From assembly GCA_020631865.1 (NCBI GenBank), contig JACKGS010000004.1:1-64000 (forward strand): a stretch of 64,000 nucleotides of DNA, written 5' to 3'. Below are positions 43,880-52,219 of the stretch, in pieces. How positions within the stretch are numbered: position 1 is the first letter of the stretch; each line of letters opens with the position of its first letter. This DNA is from Candidatus Nomurabacteria bacterium (GTDB taxonomy: Bacteria > Patescibacteriota > Saccharimonadia > Saccharimonadales > UBA7683). The position numbers and the translations under genes were made by a program. Below the pieces are notes generated by a model. That model was not told the DNA's origin, ran no database searches, and worked only from the letters and a program-made list of their open reading frames with translations.

Positions 43880-45160
43880 ATGGTAAAAAATGTTAAATCA
43901 CTCGCTCGCAAGGTATTAAACGGCAAAGTCTTAAGGGTTCTAGAAGACGAGTATCGTTTAGCTAGAGCCAGCTTTGCTAATGCTAGGTTTAACTGGCCCG
44001 CAAAAGGTATGCGAGTGATTATGATTACTGGCACAAATGGTAAAACAACAACTGCCCATTTTCTTTTTTCAATCTTAAGGCAGGCAGGTTATAGCGTGGG
44101 GCTTAGTTCAACTGCCGAATTCAGAATTAACGAACAGGTACAGGCTAATGATACGAATATGACGGTTGTAAATCCGGTTAAGCTTAGGGAGCAAATAGCA
44201 AATTTCAAAAATCACAATGTTGACTTCGTGATTCTAGAAGCCACAAGCCAAGCACTAGACCAGCACCGTTTGTATGGAATTCCCTGCGAGGTCGCAATCT
44301 TTACAAATCTTACGCAAGACCACCTGGACTACCATAAAAGTATGGATGCTTACGCTAGAGCAAAGGCTAGATTATGGCAAGATTTTAAGCCCAAGATTTC
44401 AATCCTAAACTTAAATGATGAATGGTATGAATACTTCAGAAAGTTCGCTACGGGCAACATTAAGACTTACGGATTATCAAAGGCTGATGTAACAATATCT
44501 AACTACAAGGCAGATATAAATAGAACTCAGTTCTCACTCGGGCTAAAAGATGGTAAATCGGTAATTTCTCTTCAGTTAACCGGTAAATACAACGCCTTGA
44601 ATGCTGCGGCTGCTGCAACCGCTGCTCAAGAACTTGGAGTTAAGGGTGAAGATATAGAAAAGGGAATAGAGTCTCTGCAAACGCTTTCTGGCCGTCTGCA
44701 AGAGGTTCAGATAAAAAAGCCGTATAAAGTGCTAGTTGATTACGCGCATACGCCTGACGGCCTAGAAAAGGTGCTAGGGGCTGTAAAAGAGTTAACCAAT
44801 GGAAGCTTGTGGCTGGTTTTTGGTGCTTGTGGAGACAGGGACAAGTCTAAAAGGCCTAAAATGGGTAAAATTGCCGCTAGGTTAGCGGACGAGATTATTG
44901 TTACTGATGAGGAGTCTTATAATGAAGACCCCGATGCAATACGAGCATCTGTTATCGAAGGTATAAAATCAATCAAAAATGCTGAAAAGAAGATGTTAGA
45001 AATTGCAGATAGAAAAAAAGCTATCAAATACGCTTTAGATAATGCTAAAAAAGGTGACACAGTCTTAATCACAGGCCTTGGCCACGAACAGTTCCGTATC
45101 CAAGATGGCAAACGCCTAAAGTGGAACGATGCTGAAGTAGTGAAAAGACTATCCGAATAA
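43880..45160 (+). CDS. MurE-like Mur ligase lacking the N-terminal substrate domain
   Basis: A 426-residue Mur ligase: ATP loop GTNGKTTT (51-58), TNLTQDHLDYHKSM, VDYAHTPDGLEKVL and GACGDRDKSKRP. The family adds the third amino acid to UDP-MurNAc-dipeptide. Two oddities stand out. Only about 45 residues precede the ATP domain, where usual MurE has about 100 forming the UDP-binding domain. The third-residue selector DNPR (DAP) is replaced by EESY (VTDEESYNEDP). Substrate may therefore differ. TACCAT (43868-43873) is six bases before the ATG. Confidence 0.85.
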   Translation: MVKNVKSLARKVLNGKVLRVLEDEYRLARASFANARFNWPAKGMRVIMITGTNGKTTTAHFLFSILRQAGYSVGLSSTAEFRINEQVQANDTNMTVVNPVKLREQIANFKNHNVDFVILEATSQALDQHRLYGIPCEVAIFTNLTQDHLDYHKSMDAYARAKARLWQDFKPKISILNLNDEWYEYFRKFATGNIKTYGLSKADVTISNYKADINRTQFSLGLKDGKSVISLQLTGKYNALNAAAAATAAQELGVKGEDIEKGIESLQTLSGRLQEVQIKKPYKVLVDYAHTPDGLEKVLGAVKELTNGSLWLVFGACGDRDKSKRPKMGKIAARLADEIIVTDEESYNEDPDAIRASVIEGIKSIKNAEKKMLEIADRKKAIKYALDNAKKGDTVLITGLGHEQFRIQDGKRLKWNDAEVVKRLSE

Positions 45161-45166
45161 CAAGAC

Positions 45167-46210
45167 TCAGTACTTGGCGGATCCAGCAACCGCAGGACTA
45201 CCAACTTTAATAGGATTTATAGGCATAAGAATACGCTCCAGTTTATACCTGCTAATCATGAAATTATTATAATCCGCATATCTTTCCTTGCCACTTTCGG
45301 CTAACGCGATAAAAGCTTCTTTAAAAGCCCTGTTGTTTGTAAGATAATCTTCGCTAGTTTCAGTTATTACAATAACCGAAGGGTCGTATTCTCTTGCTTC
45401 GTATGCACCCGATCCTTGTTTGCACTGAATTTTGATATTGCCATCTTGTAATATTATGTGAATATCATGTGCAAAAGCATGACCTTTGCCACCTAGCCTT
45501 CGCGGTGCTGGTTGATCTTCGCGAATGGTGGCGTGTCTAATGTGGTGAGACCTGTCTGCCTCAAGGTCTAGCGCAGCTTGTCTCATTAGGCAAGTTATAT
45601 AGTTTTCAAACAAATCACCGGCATTTGCGCCAACGGTATTCTCAGAGAACCATTTGGCTTCAGCACGGTTTATTTCTATGTATTCATCGCTATACATAGC
45701 TTCTGTCATGGTGGGATTATTCGCATATTTTAGATTAAGCAGTGCGATGCGGGCATTAGAAAGTTTTGCGTTTGCAGATAATCTGGTTCTATGACTAACA
45801 TTTACACCCGTCTTTATGCCGGCAAGTGCGGATTCGGTTATTTTCAATAGCCCGGCTTTCATACTTCTGGGCATCTTGGGTTCATCTCTCTCGCTTAATT
45901 CTAGTATCATGTCAATAAGAGGAAGTGCTTTATCGCCTTCAAGTGCTAGTCTAGCGCTGACTATTCCAAGGCTTCTGTCAGTAGTGTAATTCATGACTCT
46001 CGCTAGACGTTCGGGTGGGGTCTCGGGAGCTGATACATTTAAAATATCTAGGATGCTGGAGGTTATTGCATCCACGTGATCGATGACAGGTATACTCTCC
46101 ATACTTGTATTGGGTCCGATACATCTGTACCATAGGGCGTTGGCTTCAGTAAGACTTTCTGGGCTGAGGTCTTCTTGATGCGCGGGGTAGTTGTTGGCTA
46201 TGTCTGTCAT
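45167..46210 (-). CDS. Unknown protein with possible PD-(D/E)xK nuclease-like C-terminus
   Basis: A 347-residue soluble protein, mostly helical in residues 1-220. The C-terminal region reads AHDIHIILQDGNIKIQCKQG, a D-x(n)-QxK arrangement like the QxK variant of PD-(D/E)xK nucleases, followed by SVIVITETSEDYL. That is only a motif resemblance. It converges on the Mur ligase gene with six bases between stops. No transposon or restriction partner is adjacent. Confidence 0.65.
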   Translation of the reverse strand: MTDIANNYPAHQEDLSPESLTEANALWYRCIGPNTSMESIPVIDHVDAITSSILDILNVSAPETPPERLARVMNYTTDRSLGIVSARLALEGDKALPLIDMILELSERDEPKMPRSMKAGLLKITESALAGIKTGVNVSHRTRLSANAKLSNARIALLNLKYANNPTMTEAMYSDEYIEINRAEAKWFSENTVGANAGDLFENYITCLMRQAALDLEADRSHHIRHATIREDQPAPRRLGGKGHAFAHDIHIILQDGNIKIQCKQGSGAYEAREYDPSVIVITETSEDYLTNNRAFKEAFIALAESGKERYADYNNFMISRYKLERILMPINPIKVGSPAVAGSAKY

Positions 46211-46282
46211 GATAATTTTTATGATTTATTTTTGAAAAACGTATTTACAATTTAACATATTTATACTATAATGTCAATACAC

Positions 46283-46588
46283 ATGTCTGAGAGAGCCTAT
46301 TTTACCCCAACTCGTGACGAAATTTCTGAGATCCAGAGACATCTGTTAGATGTGCCTTCAGCTGTGAGTATTCAATTTAATACTCTCGGCAGTCTAGACG
46401 CTAATCAAGCAGAGTTACCCGAAATATTTGAACATACAATGAAGGTTAAGCAATTATTAATTTCTGCCGCAGGATATGCCATTTACGGAACGGTAAAGTG
46501 TGAGGATGGCGATGTTATTGCAAAGCTAGAGGTAGATATTACTGTCGAACCACCGGTTGCAACATACTCAATATTAGGTGAAGTATAG
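46283..46588 (+). CDS. Small protein of unknown function
   Basis: A 101-residue protein (MSERAYFTPTRDEISEIQRH at the start), acidic, alpha/beta, without membrane segments or recognised motifs. An ATG at 46271 overlaps the TATAAT box (46267-46272), so 46283, ten bases after the box, is preferred. It diverges from the gene at 45167-46210. A terminator hairpin follows. Confidence 0.62.
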   Translation: MSERAYFTPTRDEISEIQRHLLDVPSAVSIQFNTLGSLDANQAELPEIFEHTMKVKQLLISAAGYAIYGTVKCEDGDVIAKLEVDITVEPPVATYSILGEV

Positions 46589-46608
46589 GTTTGTATATTT
46601 GAGAATTA

Positions 46609-46635
46609 AAAAGACCGAGTGCGGTCTTGTTTCGT
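46609..46635 (+). terminator. Terminator after the 46283 gene
   Basis: Stem AAGACCG (46611-46617) / CGGTCTT (46622-46628), four-base loop, followed by GTTTCGT. Marks the left edge of the GC-rich island. Confidence 0.7.
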
Positions 46636-46699
46636 CAAACTTATTGTTTCGGGGGCGGGTGCAGTAGTTTTTGGCTGGTTAAAGCCATATTTTTGCACT

Positions 46700-46765
46700 C
46701 CGCCGCCCCCGAGAGGGGAGCAAGTCTGACGTCGTTGTCAAACCGCTCTCCCTCTCGGGCTGGAT
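46700..46765. other. Large GC-rich imperfect hairpin
   Basis: CCCGAGAGGGGAGC (46708-46721) pairs with GCTCTCCCTCTCGGG (46745-46759) with one bulge and a 23-base loop. It lies just past the stop of the GC-rich minus-strand gene; without a T run it is not a standard terminator. It could be an end structure of an inserted element. Confidence 0.5.
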
Positions 46766-46767
46766 CA

Positions 46768-47154
46768 TCAGTTGCGACCAGGAGGCGAGTAGTGGTATCC
46801 CTCTCGCGATCCGGCCTTCCGTGCCCTTTGGAGAGCGACGGTGCGATCTCGCGATCGCAACAGGTTGTTTACCTCGTTCACAAAAGAGTGAACGAGGTCC
46901 TCGGCGTCATTCCAACTTCCCACCTTCGTAGTGGTGGAGAGCTGGATCCGAGTTTTAGTTACCACTGCCGTGAGCCCGAAGACTCGTGAGGCGGCCTTGT
47001 TGGCGACCTCCTGGCTGATCCTCTCTTTGACGAAGAGGAGCTCTCCAGTTGGCACTGGCGACTTGCCTCCTCCGTGGGTACGGAGGGGTGATTTCTCCTC
47101 ATTGAGGAGGATGACACACCCGTTGTACAACTCGTATTTTCTATTAGCTCCCAA
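46768..47154 (-). CDS. GC-rich foreign-looking gene of unknown function, possibly 5'-truncated
   Basis: Open minus-strand frame of 128 residues from a TTG at 47154. The frame stays open to 47193 with plausible protein (VGYINPKGAPLGANRKYELY) but no ATG or GTG, so the 5' end may be missing. The later part includes GELLFVKERISQEVANKAAS and VGSWNDAEDLVHSFVNEVNN. Third codon positions are mostly C or G (CTC, GTC, GCC, ATC), opposite to neighbouring genes. That supports real coding and transfer from a GC-rich genome. Inside lies a perfect hairpin CTCGTTCAC / GTGAACGAG. No family recognised. Confidence 0.55.
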   Translation of the reverse strand: MGANRKYELYNGCVILLNEEKSPLRTHGGGKSPVPTGELLFVKERISQEVANKAASRVFGLTAVVTKTRIQLSTTTKVGSWNDAEDLVHSFVNEVNNLLRSRDRTVALQRARKAGSREGYHYSPPGRN

Positions 47155-47164
47155 CGGAGCCCCC

Positions 47165-47189
47165 TTTGGGTTGATGTATCCAACCCAAA
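47165..47189. repeat. Perfect inverted repeat at the right edge of the GC-rich island
   Basis: Nine-base arms TTTGGGTTG / CAACCCAAA around a seven-base spacer, placed exactly where composition returns to AT-rich. Confidence 0.65.
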
Positions 47190-47212
47190 TAATCTAACAG
47201 AAAATCATATAC

Positions 47213-47248
47213 TTGTAAATACCAAAAGATTAGTATATAATTAATCCA
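47213..47248 (+). promoter_or_regulatory. Leaderless promoter of the 47249 gene
   Basis: TTGTAA (47213-47218), 17 bases, TATAAT (47236-47241), seven bases, ATG. Confidence 0.7.
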
Positions 47249-47827
47249 ATGAGCATGGCAGAAATTCCTAATAAAACATTTAGTGAAGAGCTTCAAGACC
47301 CATCGGTATTGATGGATTATATTCGATCTCAATTTGAAGCCGCATATCAAAAAGAATATACTTCCGGACAGCATGCAGGAAATACTCATAACGGTAGTTT
47401 TTATAAACAAATGCCGATACCTAGTGCCGGGGAGCATGCGTTGGTGAAGAATAGTACAAAAATTGTACTAAAGCCACCATTTTCCACTCTCATTAGAGGC
47501 GTAGAAGACTCTTTCATTGAGATATTTTCTATTACTCTAAGAGGAGAGGATGGACACGAAACTGCAGAATATGATGGTTTTTTTGCTGATCAATATCTAG
47601 TGAGATCGTTTAGTCGTGGTCGCTATGGTGGATACGATCTAGTATCTGAAGACGGGGTATTTAGTGCCGAGATTAATGAGTTTGATCCAATTTCAGGTTA
47701 TGACTATTCAAGACAAGGCATAAGTGCTGTCGAAGATGAGGTTAACTCAGCAATGAGACCCATTATTCGCGCTAGCGAACTACTGGCTTTAATATCTGGT
47801 TACAATATCGTAGCGACAAACGATTGA
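47249..47827 (+). CDS. Soluble protein of unknown function
   Basis: A 192-residue protein, no signal peptide or membrane helix. Contains SFYKQMPIPSAGEHALVKN, a beta-rich middle and a helical end (AMRPIIRASELLALISGYN). The end resembles that of the unknown protein at 43290-43853. A CIRCE element for the next operon starts six bases after its stop. Confidence 0.65.
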   Translation: MSMAEIPNKTFSEELQDPSVLMDYIRSQFEAAYQKEYTSGQHAGNTHNGSFYKQMPIPSAGEHALVKNSTKIVLKPPFSTLIRGVEDSFIEIFSITLRGEDGHETAEYDGFFADQYLVRSFSRGRYGGYDLVSEDGVFSAEINEFDPISGYDYSRQGISAVEDEVNSAMRPIIRASELLALISGYNIVATND

Positions 47828-47833
47828 GATAAA

Positions 47834-47860
47834 TTAGCACTTGGGGGTTGCGAGTGCTAA
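47834..47860 (+). promoter_or_regulatory. CIRCE element (HrcA operator)
   Basis: TTAGCACTT (47834-47842), nine-base spacer, GAGTGCTAA (47852-47860): one mismatch to the consensus TTAGCACTC-N9-GAGTGCTAA. Placed upstream of groES, implying HrcA repression of the chaperonin operon; hrcA itself is not in the window. Confidence 0.93.
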
Positions 47861-47954
47861 TTTTTTACGGTAATATTGAAAGTACCGAATATTTTTTGGG
47901 TATAAATATCAATATAGATATGAGAATTTCGATTCTCAACCGAAGGGGATAACT

Positions 47955-48221
47955 ATGAGTACACCAGTAAAACCGCTTAATGACCGCGTAGTTGCAATAG
48001 CCGAAGAGGCTAGCAATAAGACCGCGGCGGGATTTTATTTACCAGAGAACGCTAAAGAAAAATCTAAGATATCTAAGGTTGTAGCCGTGGGTAAAGAGGT
48101 GAAGGATGTAAAGGTGGGCGATCGAATTGTTTACGGTGGCTACAGTAGTACTGAGCTAAAAGTTGAAGGCACAGAATATATCATTATTAAAGAAGAAGAT
48201 ATTGTCGCTACATTGGCGTAA
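47955..48221 (+). CDS. groES: Co-chaperonin GroES
   Basis: An 88-residue GroES, slightly short. VKPLNDRVVAIAEEASNKTA carries the mobile loop region; the C-terminal part is YIIIKEEDIVATLA. GAAGGGG precedes the ATG. It caps the GroEL chamber and is co-transcribed with groEL, 25 bases downstream. Confidence 0.96.
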   Translation: MSTPVKPLNDRVVAIAEEASNKTAAGFYLPENAKEKSKISKVVAVGKEVKDVKVGDRIVYGGYSSTELKVEGTEYIIIKEEDIVATLA

Positions 48222-48246
48222 TTCAAGTTAAGTATAAAGGAGTAAT

Positions 48247-49875
48247 ATGGCTAAGAAGGTATTTTATGATGAAGAAGCACGCAGAAGACTGCTTGCTGGT
48301 GCGGAGATTTTATTCAACGCAGTTAAGACTACAATGGGTCCAAAGGGTCGAAATGTAGTAATAAGCAAAGGTTACGGCTCACCTACAGTTACTCACGATG
48401 GCGTGACGGTTGCCAAGGGTATTGAATTACCAGAAGATGATGAAACATTGGGCTACAAAACCGGAGCAGAGCTTATTAAGCAGGCTGCTAGCAAAATGAA
48501 CGATGTTGCCGGTGACGGTACTACTACCGTTACAGTGTTAACATACCACATTTTAAACGAGGCTAATAAGCTAATTGCTGCTGGCCATAATCCAATGCAA
48601 CTACGCAAAGGCTTAGAAAAAGCGGCAGAGCAGGTGATCGCCGAGCTTAAGGGAATGCGAGAAGATATTTCAGGAGATAACAAGCGTGTAGCTGAGGTGG
48701 CGACAATTTCAGCCGGCGATGGTGATATCGGTCAGTTAATTGCTGATGTTATCGCTAAAGTAGGCAAAGAGGGTGTCGTTACAGTAGAAGAGGGCCAAGG
48801 ATTGGCTATGGAATCTGAAGTCGTTGAAGGATTTACCTTCGACAGAGGTTTTGTGTCACCATATATGGTTACAGATACGGCCAGAATGGAGGCTGTTTAT
48901 GACAAGCCATTAATCTTAATTACAGATAAGAAAATCAGCTCTGTACAAGAGTTCTTGCCAATACTAGAAAAGGTTGCTCAAACAGGCAAAAAAGATCTTG
49001 TTATCATCGCCGAAGATATTGAGGGCGAAGCACTTGGAACGCTAATTCTAAATCGCCTGAAGGGTGTATTTAACACTATTGCTATAAAAGCGCCTGCTTT
49101 TGGTGATCGACGCAAGGAAGTCTTGGAGGATATCGCAATTTTGACCGGTGGTCAGGTGATTTCTGAAGAGCAGGGCTTTACGTTCGAGAACGCAGACATT
49201 GGTATGCTAGGAACAGCTCGCCGAGTTATTGTAGATAAGGATAATACTACAATTATTGAAGGTGCAGGTTCAGAGGCTAGCTTGAAGGCTCGAATTGCGC
49301 AAATTAAGGCTCAAGCAGATGGTTCTTCAAGTGAGTACGAGAAAGAGAATTATGACAAGCGCCGCGCCGCGCTAGATGGAAAAGTAGCAGTAATAAAGGT
49401 TGGTGGAGCAACAGAGACAGAGATTGAAGAGAAGAAGTTTAGGGTTGATGATGCCGTTGCCGCTGTTAAAGCTGCCCTAGATGAGGGTATTGTGTCTGGT
49501 GGTGGTGTTACACTTGTGAATTTGGCGGCTGGTGTTTCTGCAGATGATGCGGGTGCACTACTCTTAAAAAACGCACTTGTTCAACCGTTTGTTCAGTTGA
49601 TGACTAATGCTGGGCTGAACGCTCAAGCATTGCTTGCGCAGGTTCAAGATAGCAAGAAAGGCATGGGCGTAGATGTCAACTCTCCAGAAAATGGCTTAAT
49701 TGATGTCAAGAAGGCTGGCGTTGTAGATCCGGCTCGTGTAACTAAAGAGGCAATTTTAAATGCATCATCTATTGCCGGTACGGCCATGACAATGGGCGCC
49801 CTAATTGTAGATATCCCAGAAAAGGCTCTTGCTCCAGCCGGTGGTGGCATGGATCCTTCGATGATGGGAATGTAG
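48247..49875 (+). CDS. groEL: Chaperonin GroEL
   Basis: The 542-residue chaperonin contains KTTMGPKGRNVVI and VTHDGVTVAKGIELPED near the start, NDVAGDGTTTVTVLT (ATP-binding) and the GGGVTLVNLAAG region. It ends in a short GGGMDPSMMGM tail. AAAGGAG precedes the ATG. Folds client proteins in the cytoplasm with GroES. Confidence 0.98.
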   Translation: MAKKVFYDEEARRRLLAGAEILFNAVKTTMGPKGRNVVISKGYGSPTVTHDGVTVAKGIELPEDDETLGYKTGAELIKQAASKMNDVAGDGTTTVTVLTYHILNEANKLIAAGHNPMQLRKGLEKAAEQVIAELKGMREDISGDNKRVAEVATISAGDGDIGQLIADVIAKVGKEGVVTVEEGQGLAMESEVVEGFTFDRGFVSPYMVTDTARMEAVYDKPLILITDKKISSVQEFLPILEKVAQTGKKDLVIIAEDIEGEALGTLILNRLKGVFNTIAIKAPAFGDRRKEVLEDIAILTGGQVISEEQGFTFENADIGMLGTARRVIVDKDNTTIIEGAGSEASLKARIAQIKAQADGSSSEYEKENYDKRRAALDGKVAVIKVGGATETEIEEKKFRVDDAVAAVKAALDEGIVSGGGVTLVNLAAGVSADDAGALLLKNALVQPFVQLMTNAGLNAQALLAQVQDSKKGMGVDVNSPENGLIDVKKAGVVDPARVTKEAILNASSIAGTAMTMGALIVDIPEKALAPAGGGMDPSMMGM

Positions 49876-49918
49876 TAATCTAAGTCTATTGTGTTAAGCA
49901 ATAGCACTTAAAGCAATC

Positions 49919-49950
49919 AAGAGCTCCACATATATGCGGAGCTCTTGTGT
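49919..49950 (+). terminator. Terminator of the groESL operon
   Basis: Stem AAGAGCTCC (49919-49927) / GGAGCTCTT (49938-49946) with a ten-base loop, then GTGTTGTG; the trailing T run is weak. Confidence 0.7.
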
Positions 49951-50007
49951 TGTGTGTATAGACCTACGAGAGCAAAGGGCGAATCATTGAAATAAGGAGA
50001 TGAGTGT

Positions 50008-50223
50008 ATGGGATTTGATTTTGAAAAATATGACCAAAATCAAAGAGTCGCAAGGTTAAAGCGGATAGAGTACTTAGCGAGTGGCCTCACGATACTTTCT
50101 GAGGCGGTTATATATCAGGAGTCTTTGCTTAAAGTAGAGGCGAACGATCTAATAGATAACATTAAAGTAATAAACAAGAAGTTTAATATAGAGATTGATT
50201 CAAGTAATCTTTCCGATGATTAG
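50008..50223 (+). CDS. Small charged protein of unknown function
   Basis: A 71-residue cytoplasmic protein (MGFDFEKYDQNQRVARLKRI), helical with charged residues. AAGGAG precedes the ATG by about eight bases. It stands alone between groEL and a convergent gene. No family recognised. Confidence 0.6.
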   Translation: MGFDFEKYDQNQRVARLKRIEYLASGLTILSEAVIYQESLLKVEANDLIDNIKVINKKFNIEIDSSNLSDD

Positions 50224-50237
50224 TGTAATGCTTAGTA

Positions 50238-50885
50238 CTAGACTTGCGGTTGATCTTGCGGCTGATTGGCGGTGATATAGTTAATCTCGTTTATGATATC
50301 AAGTAGTGCTTGGGCTTTTTCTTTTTCACCCTCAATGCCTTGAGCAGCATCAAAAGCAGGTTTAATTAAGGCTGGGTCATCTGAGGCTCGGAGCATCATT
50401 AGGTATTTATCAAACTTATCAGCAGGTTCAAGGTCGATTTTTTCAATTAATGGGCGTAGTTGCTCTAATGCGGATCGTTTTACATCATCTAACTCACTAT
50501 TGTCGCCCGTACCTTCATTTTCTAGATGTGCAGTAGCATCAGAGCTAAGACCCAAAGGCATGTCGGTATCATTAAATACCGCTCCAGCTGTTGCATCTGC
50601 ATCTGCCTGTAGAGTGCTTTCGGTGGCTGGAGGAGTCGTAGAAATCCCGGGTGTATCCATTTGCTCTGTTGGCAGAACGGGGTCAGTCTGTGCTGCATCA
50701 GCAACGTCGGCACCGGGCACGATGCCACTACTGGTAACCTGAGGATCAGCTGCAATAACCGATCCGTCAGTCACTGGCGTTGTTTGATCACTGCCCGCAA
50801 CATTGTTTGCATCTTCTAAGGCTTTTACTAAAGCGTCTGTATTATCATTACTTTTTAACGGATTTAAGTTCATTTTCCCACCCAT
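50238..50885 (-). CDS. Acidic, largely disordered protein with C-terminal helical domain
   Basis: A 215-residue protein. Residues 1-125 are Asp/Thr/Pro/Ala-rich and probably disordered. Residues about 130-210 form a helical domain (RSALEQLRPLIEKIDLEPAD, then FDAAQGIEGEKEKAQALLDI). A second ATG four codons in follows a GGTGGG stretch, so the start is uncertain. Convergent with the 71-residue gene. Function unknown. Confidence 0.65.
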   Translation of the reverse strand: MGGKMNLNPLKSNDNTDALVKALEDANNVAGSDQTTPVTDGSVIAADPQVTSSGIVPGADVADAAQTDPVLPTEQMDTPGISTTPPATESTLQADADATAGAVFNDTDMPLGLSSDATAHLENEGTGDNSELDDVKRSALEQLRPLIEKIDLEPADKFDKYLMMLRASDDPALIKPAFDAAQGIEGEKEKAQALLDIINEINYITANQPQDQPQV

Positions 50886-50972
50886 GATCTTAACTAATTT
50901 ATATATGTTCAGTTATAATACTAACCGATAACATAATCGTTTTGCAATAGTAAAGTAAAAAGTGGAGTAAAA

Positions 50973-52004
50973 ATGTTAGACGACCAAGATTATATAAAAC
51001 GCTTTGATTCACAAAATGCTCTGAACGTAATGTTAGAACAGTGGAGACAGCTTGAGTATAGTTTCTATTTGCCTCACCAAGATTTTAAGCCAAAAAATAT
51101 TGTATTTGCCGGTATGGGGGGTTCAGCGCTTTCAGCCCAGCTCTCTTTAACTTGGCCGGGATACAATTTGCCTTTCGAGATTGTCAGAGATTATAAATTA
51201 CCAAAGTACGTAGACGAGGGTACTTTGTTAATTGTCTCGAGTTACTCTGGAAACACGGAAGAGACAATTAGCATTCTTCAAGATGCTGTAAGCCTAGGGT
51301 GTGTAATTGTATCAATAAGCTCTGGGGGTAGAATGCACGAGTTCAGTAGAGAGCAAGGTTTTTTACACCTAGAATTGCCTTCAGGGATGCAGCCACGACA
51401 TGCGGTTTTGTATAGCTTAAAGGCGCTGGTGACGGTAATGGAGGCTTTCGGATTGGTTAGTGAAACTGAGGCCAAGAAGCAACTGCATCAAACATCGATG
51501 TTTTTAAAAGAGTCTTTGGCTCTTTGGGCGCCAAGCGTGCCTACAGATCAGAATCTGGCTAAACAGTTGGCAAATAAAATGATGGGAAAGACTCCTATTG
51601 TTTATGCATCTAATATTCTTTTCCCCGCAGCTTATAAATGGAAGATAAACTTTAATGAAAATTCAAAAAATACATCATGGTGTGGACAGTATTCAGAATT
51701 TAACCATAATGAATTTTTAGGATGGAGCTCTCATCCTATAGAAAAGCCTTTTGCAGTTGTTGATTTGATATCCAGTTTTGATCACCCACAAATTAAAAAA
51801 CGTTTTGAGATATCAGATAGATTACTCTCCGGAAAGCGACCCAAGGCAATGCAAATTCATGCGGAAGGCAAAGATTTGTTAGAACAGCTTTTGTGGACAG
51901 TAGCACTTGGAGACATGACAAGTGTATATCTCGCTTTATTGAATGGGGTGAACCCGACTCCGGTAGATCTAATTGAAAAACTCAAGCTTGAGCTACAGGG
52001 GTAG
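50973..52004 (+). CDS. Bifunctional phosphoglucose/phosphomannose isomerase
   Basis: A 343-residue protein of two SIS domains: FAGMGGSALSAQLSLTWPG and LLIVSSYSGNTEETISILQD in the first, and a C-terminal half with NSKNTSWCGQYSEFNHNEF and a late VDLIEKLKLEL. The family interconverts glucose-6-P or mannose-6-P with fructose-6-P and would feed the surface-glycan pathway at the left of the window. GTGGAG precedes the ATG. Confidence 0.9.
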   Translation: MLDDQDYIKRFDSQNALNVMLEQWRQLEYSFYLPHQDFKPKNIVFAGMGGSALSAQLSLTWPGYNLPFEIVRDYKLPKYVDEGTLLIVSSYSGNTEETISILQDAVSLGCVIVSISSGGRMHEFSREQGFLHLELPSGMQPRHAVLYSLKALVTVMEAFGLVSETEAKKQLHQTSMFLKESLALWAPSVPTDQNLAKQLANKMMGKTPIVYASNILFPAAYKWKINFNENSKNTSWCGQYSEFNHNEFLGWSSHPIEKPFAVVDLISSFDHPQIKKRFEISDRLLSGKRPKAMQIHAEGKDLLEQLLWTVALGDMTSVYLALLNGVNPTPVDLIEKLKLELQG

Positions 52005-52011
52005 GATGTGC

Positions 52012-52185
52012 TGGTGTCTGGTTGCTGACGGGATTGGTCGCTAGTTACTGGGGAGAGATGGACGTTTGATACATCATGCATTAATCATTTCTCATTTGGC
52101 ATTTAACATTAAGTTTTTAACTTAAAAACCATATTTCATATTTCATTCTCACACCTCATATTTCAATTTCATATTTCACCTGTCG
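52012..52185 (+). repeat. AT-rich modular repeat, copy 8
   Basis: G-rich head, TTAATCATTTCTCATTTGGC, the perfect stem GTTTTTAACTTAAAAAC (about 52111-52127), then CCATATTTCATATTTCATTC. Centre and right half match copy 3 closely. Lies in the convergent gap between the isomerase and the ABC permease. Confidence 0.78.
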
Positions 52186-52219
52186 TACATCAGGTCTCTG
52201 TAGCTAATGGAGCGTAGGG

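Noticed and set aside
46627..46989. Plus-strand open frame in the GC-rich island
   Set aside because: Its composition (many Ser, Arg, Pro, Cys) looks like a shadow; the minus-strand frame over the same DNA has C/G-ending codons and normal protein composition.
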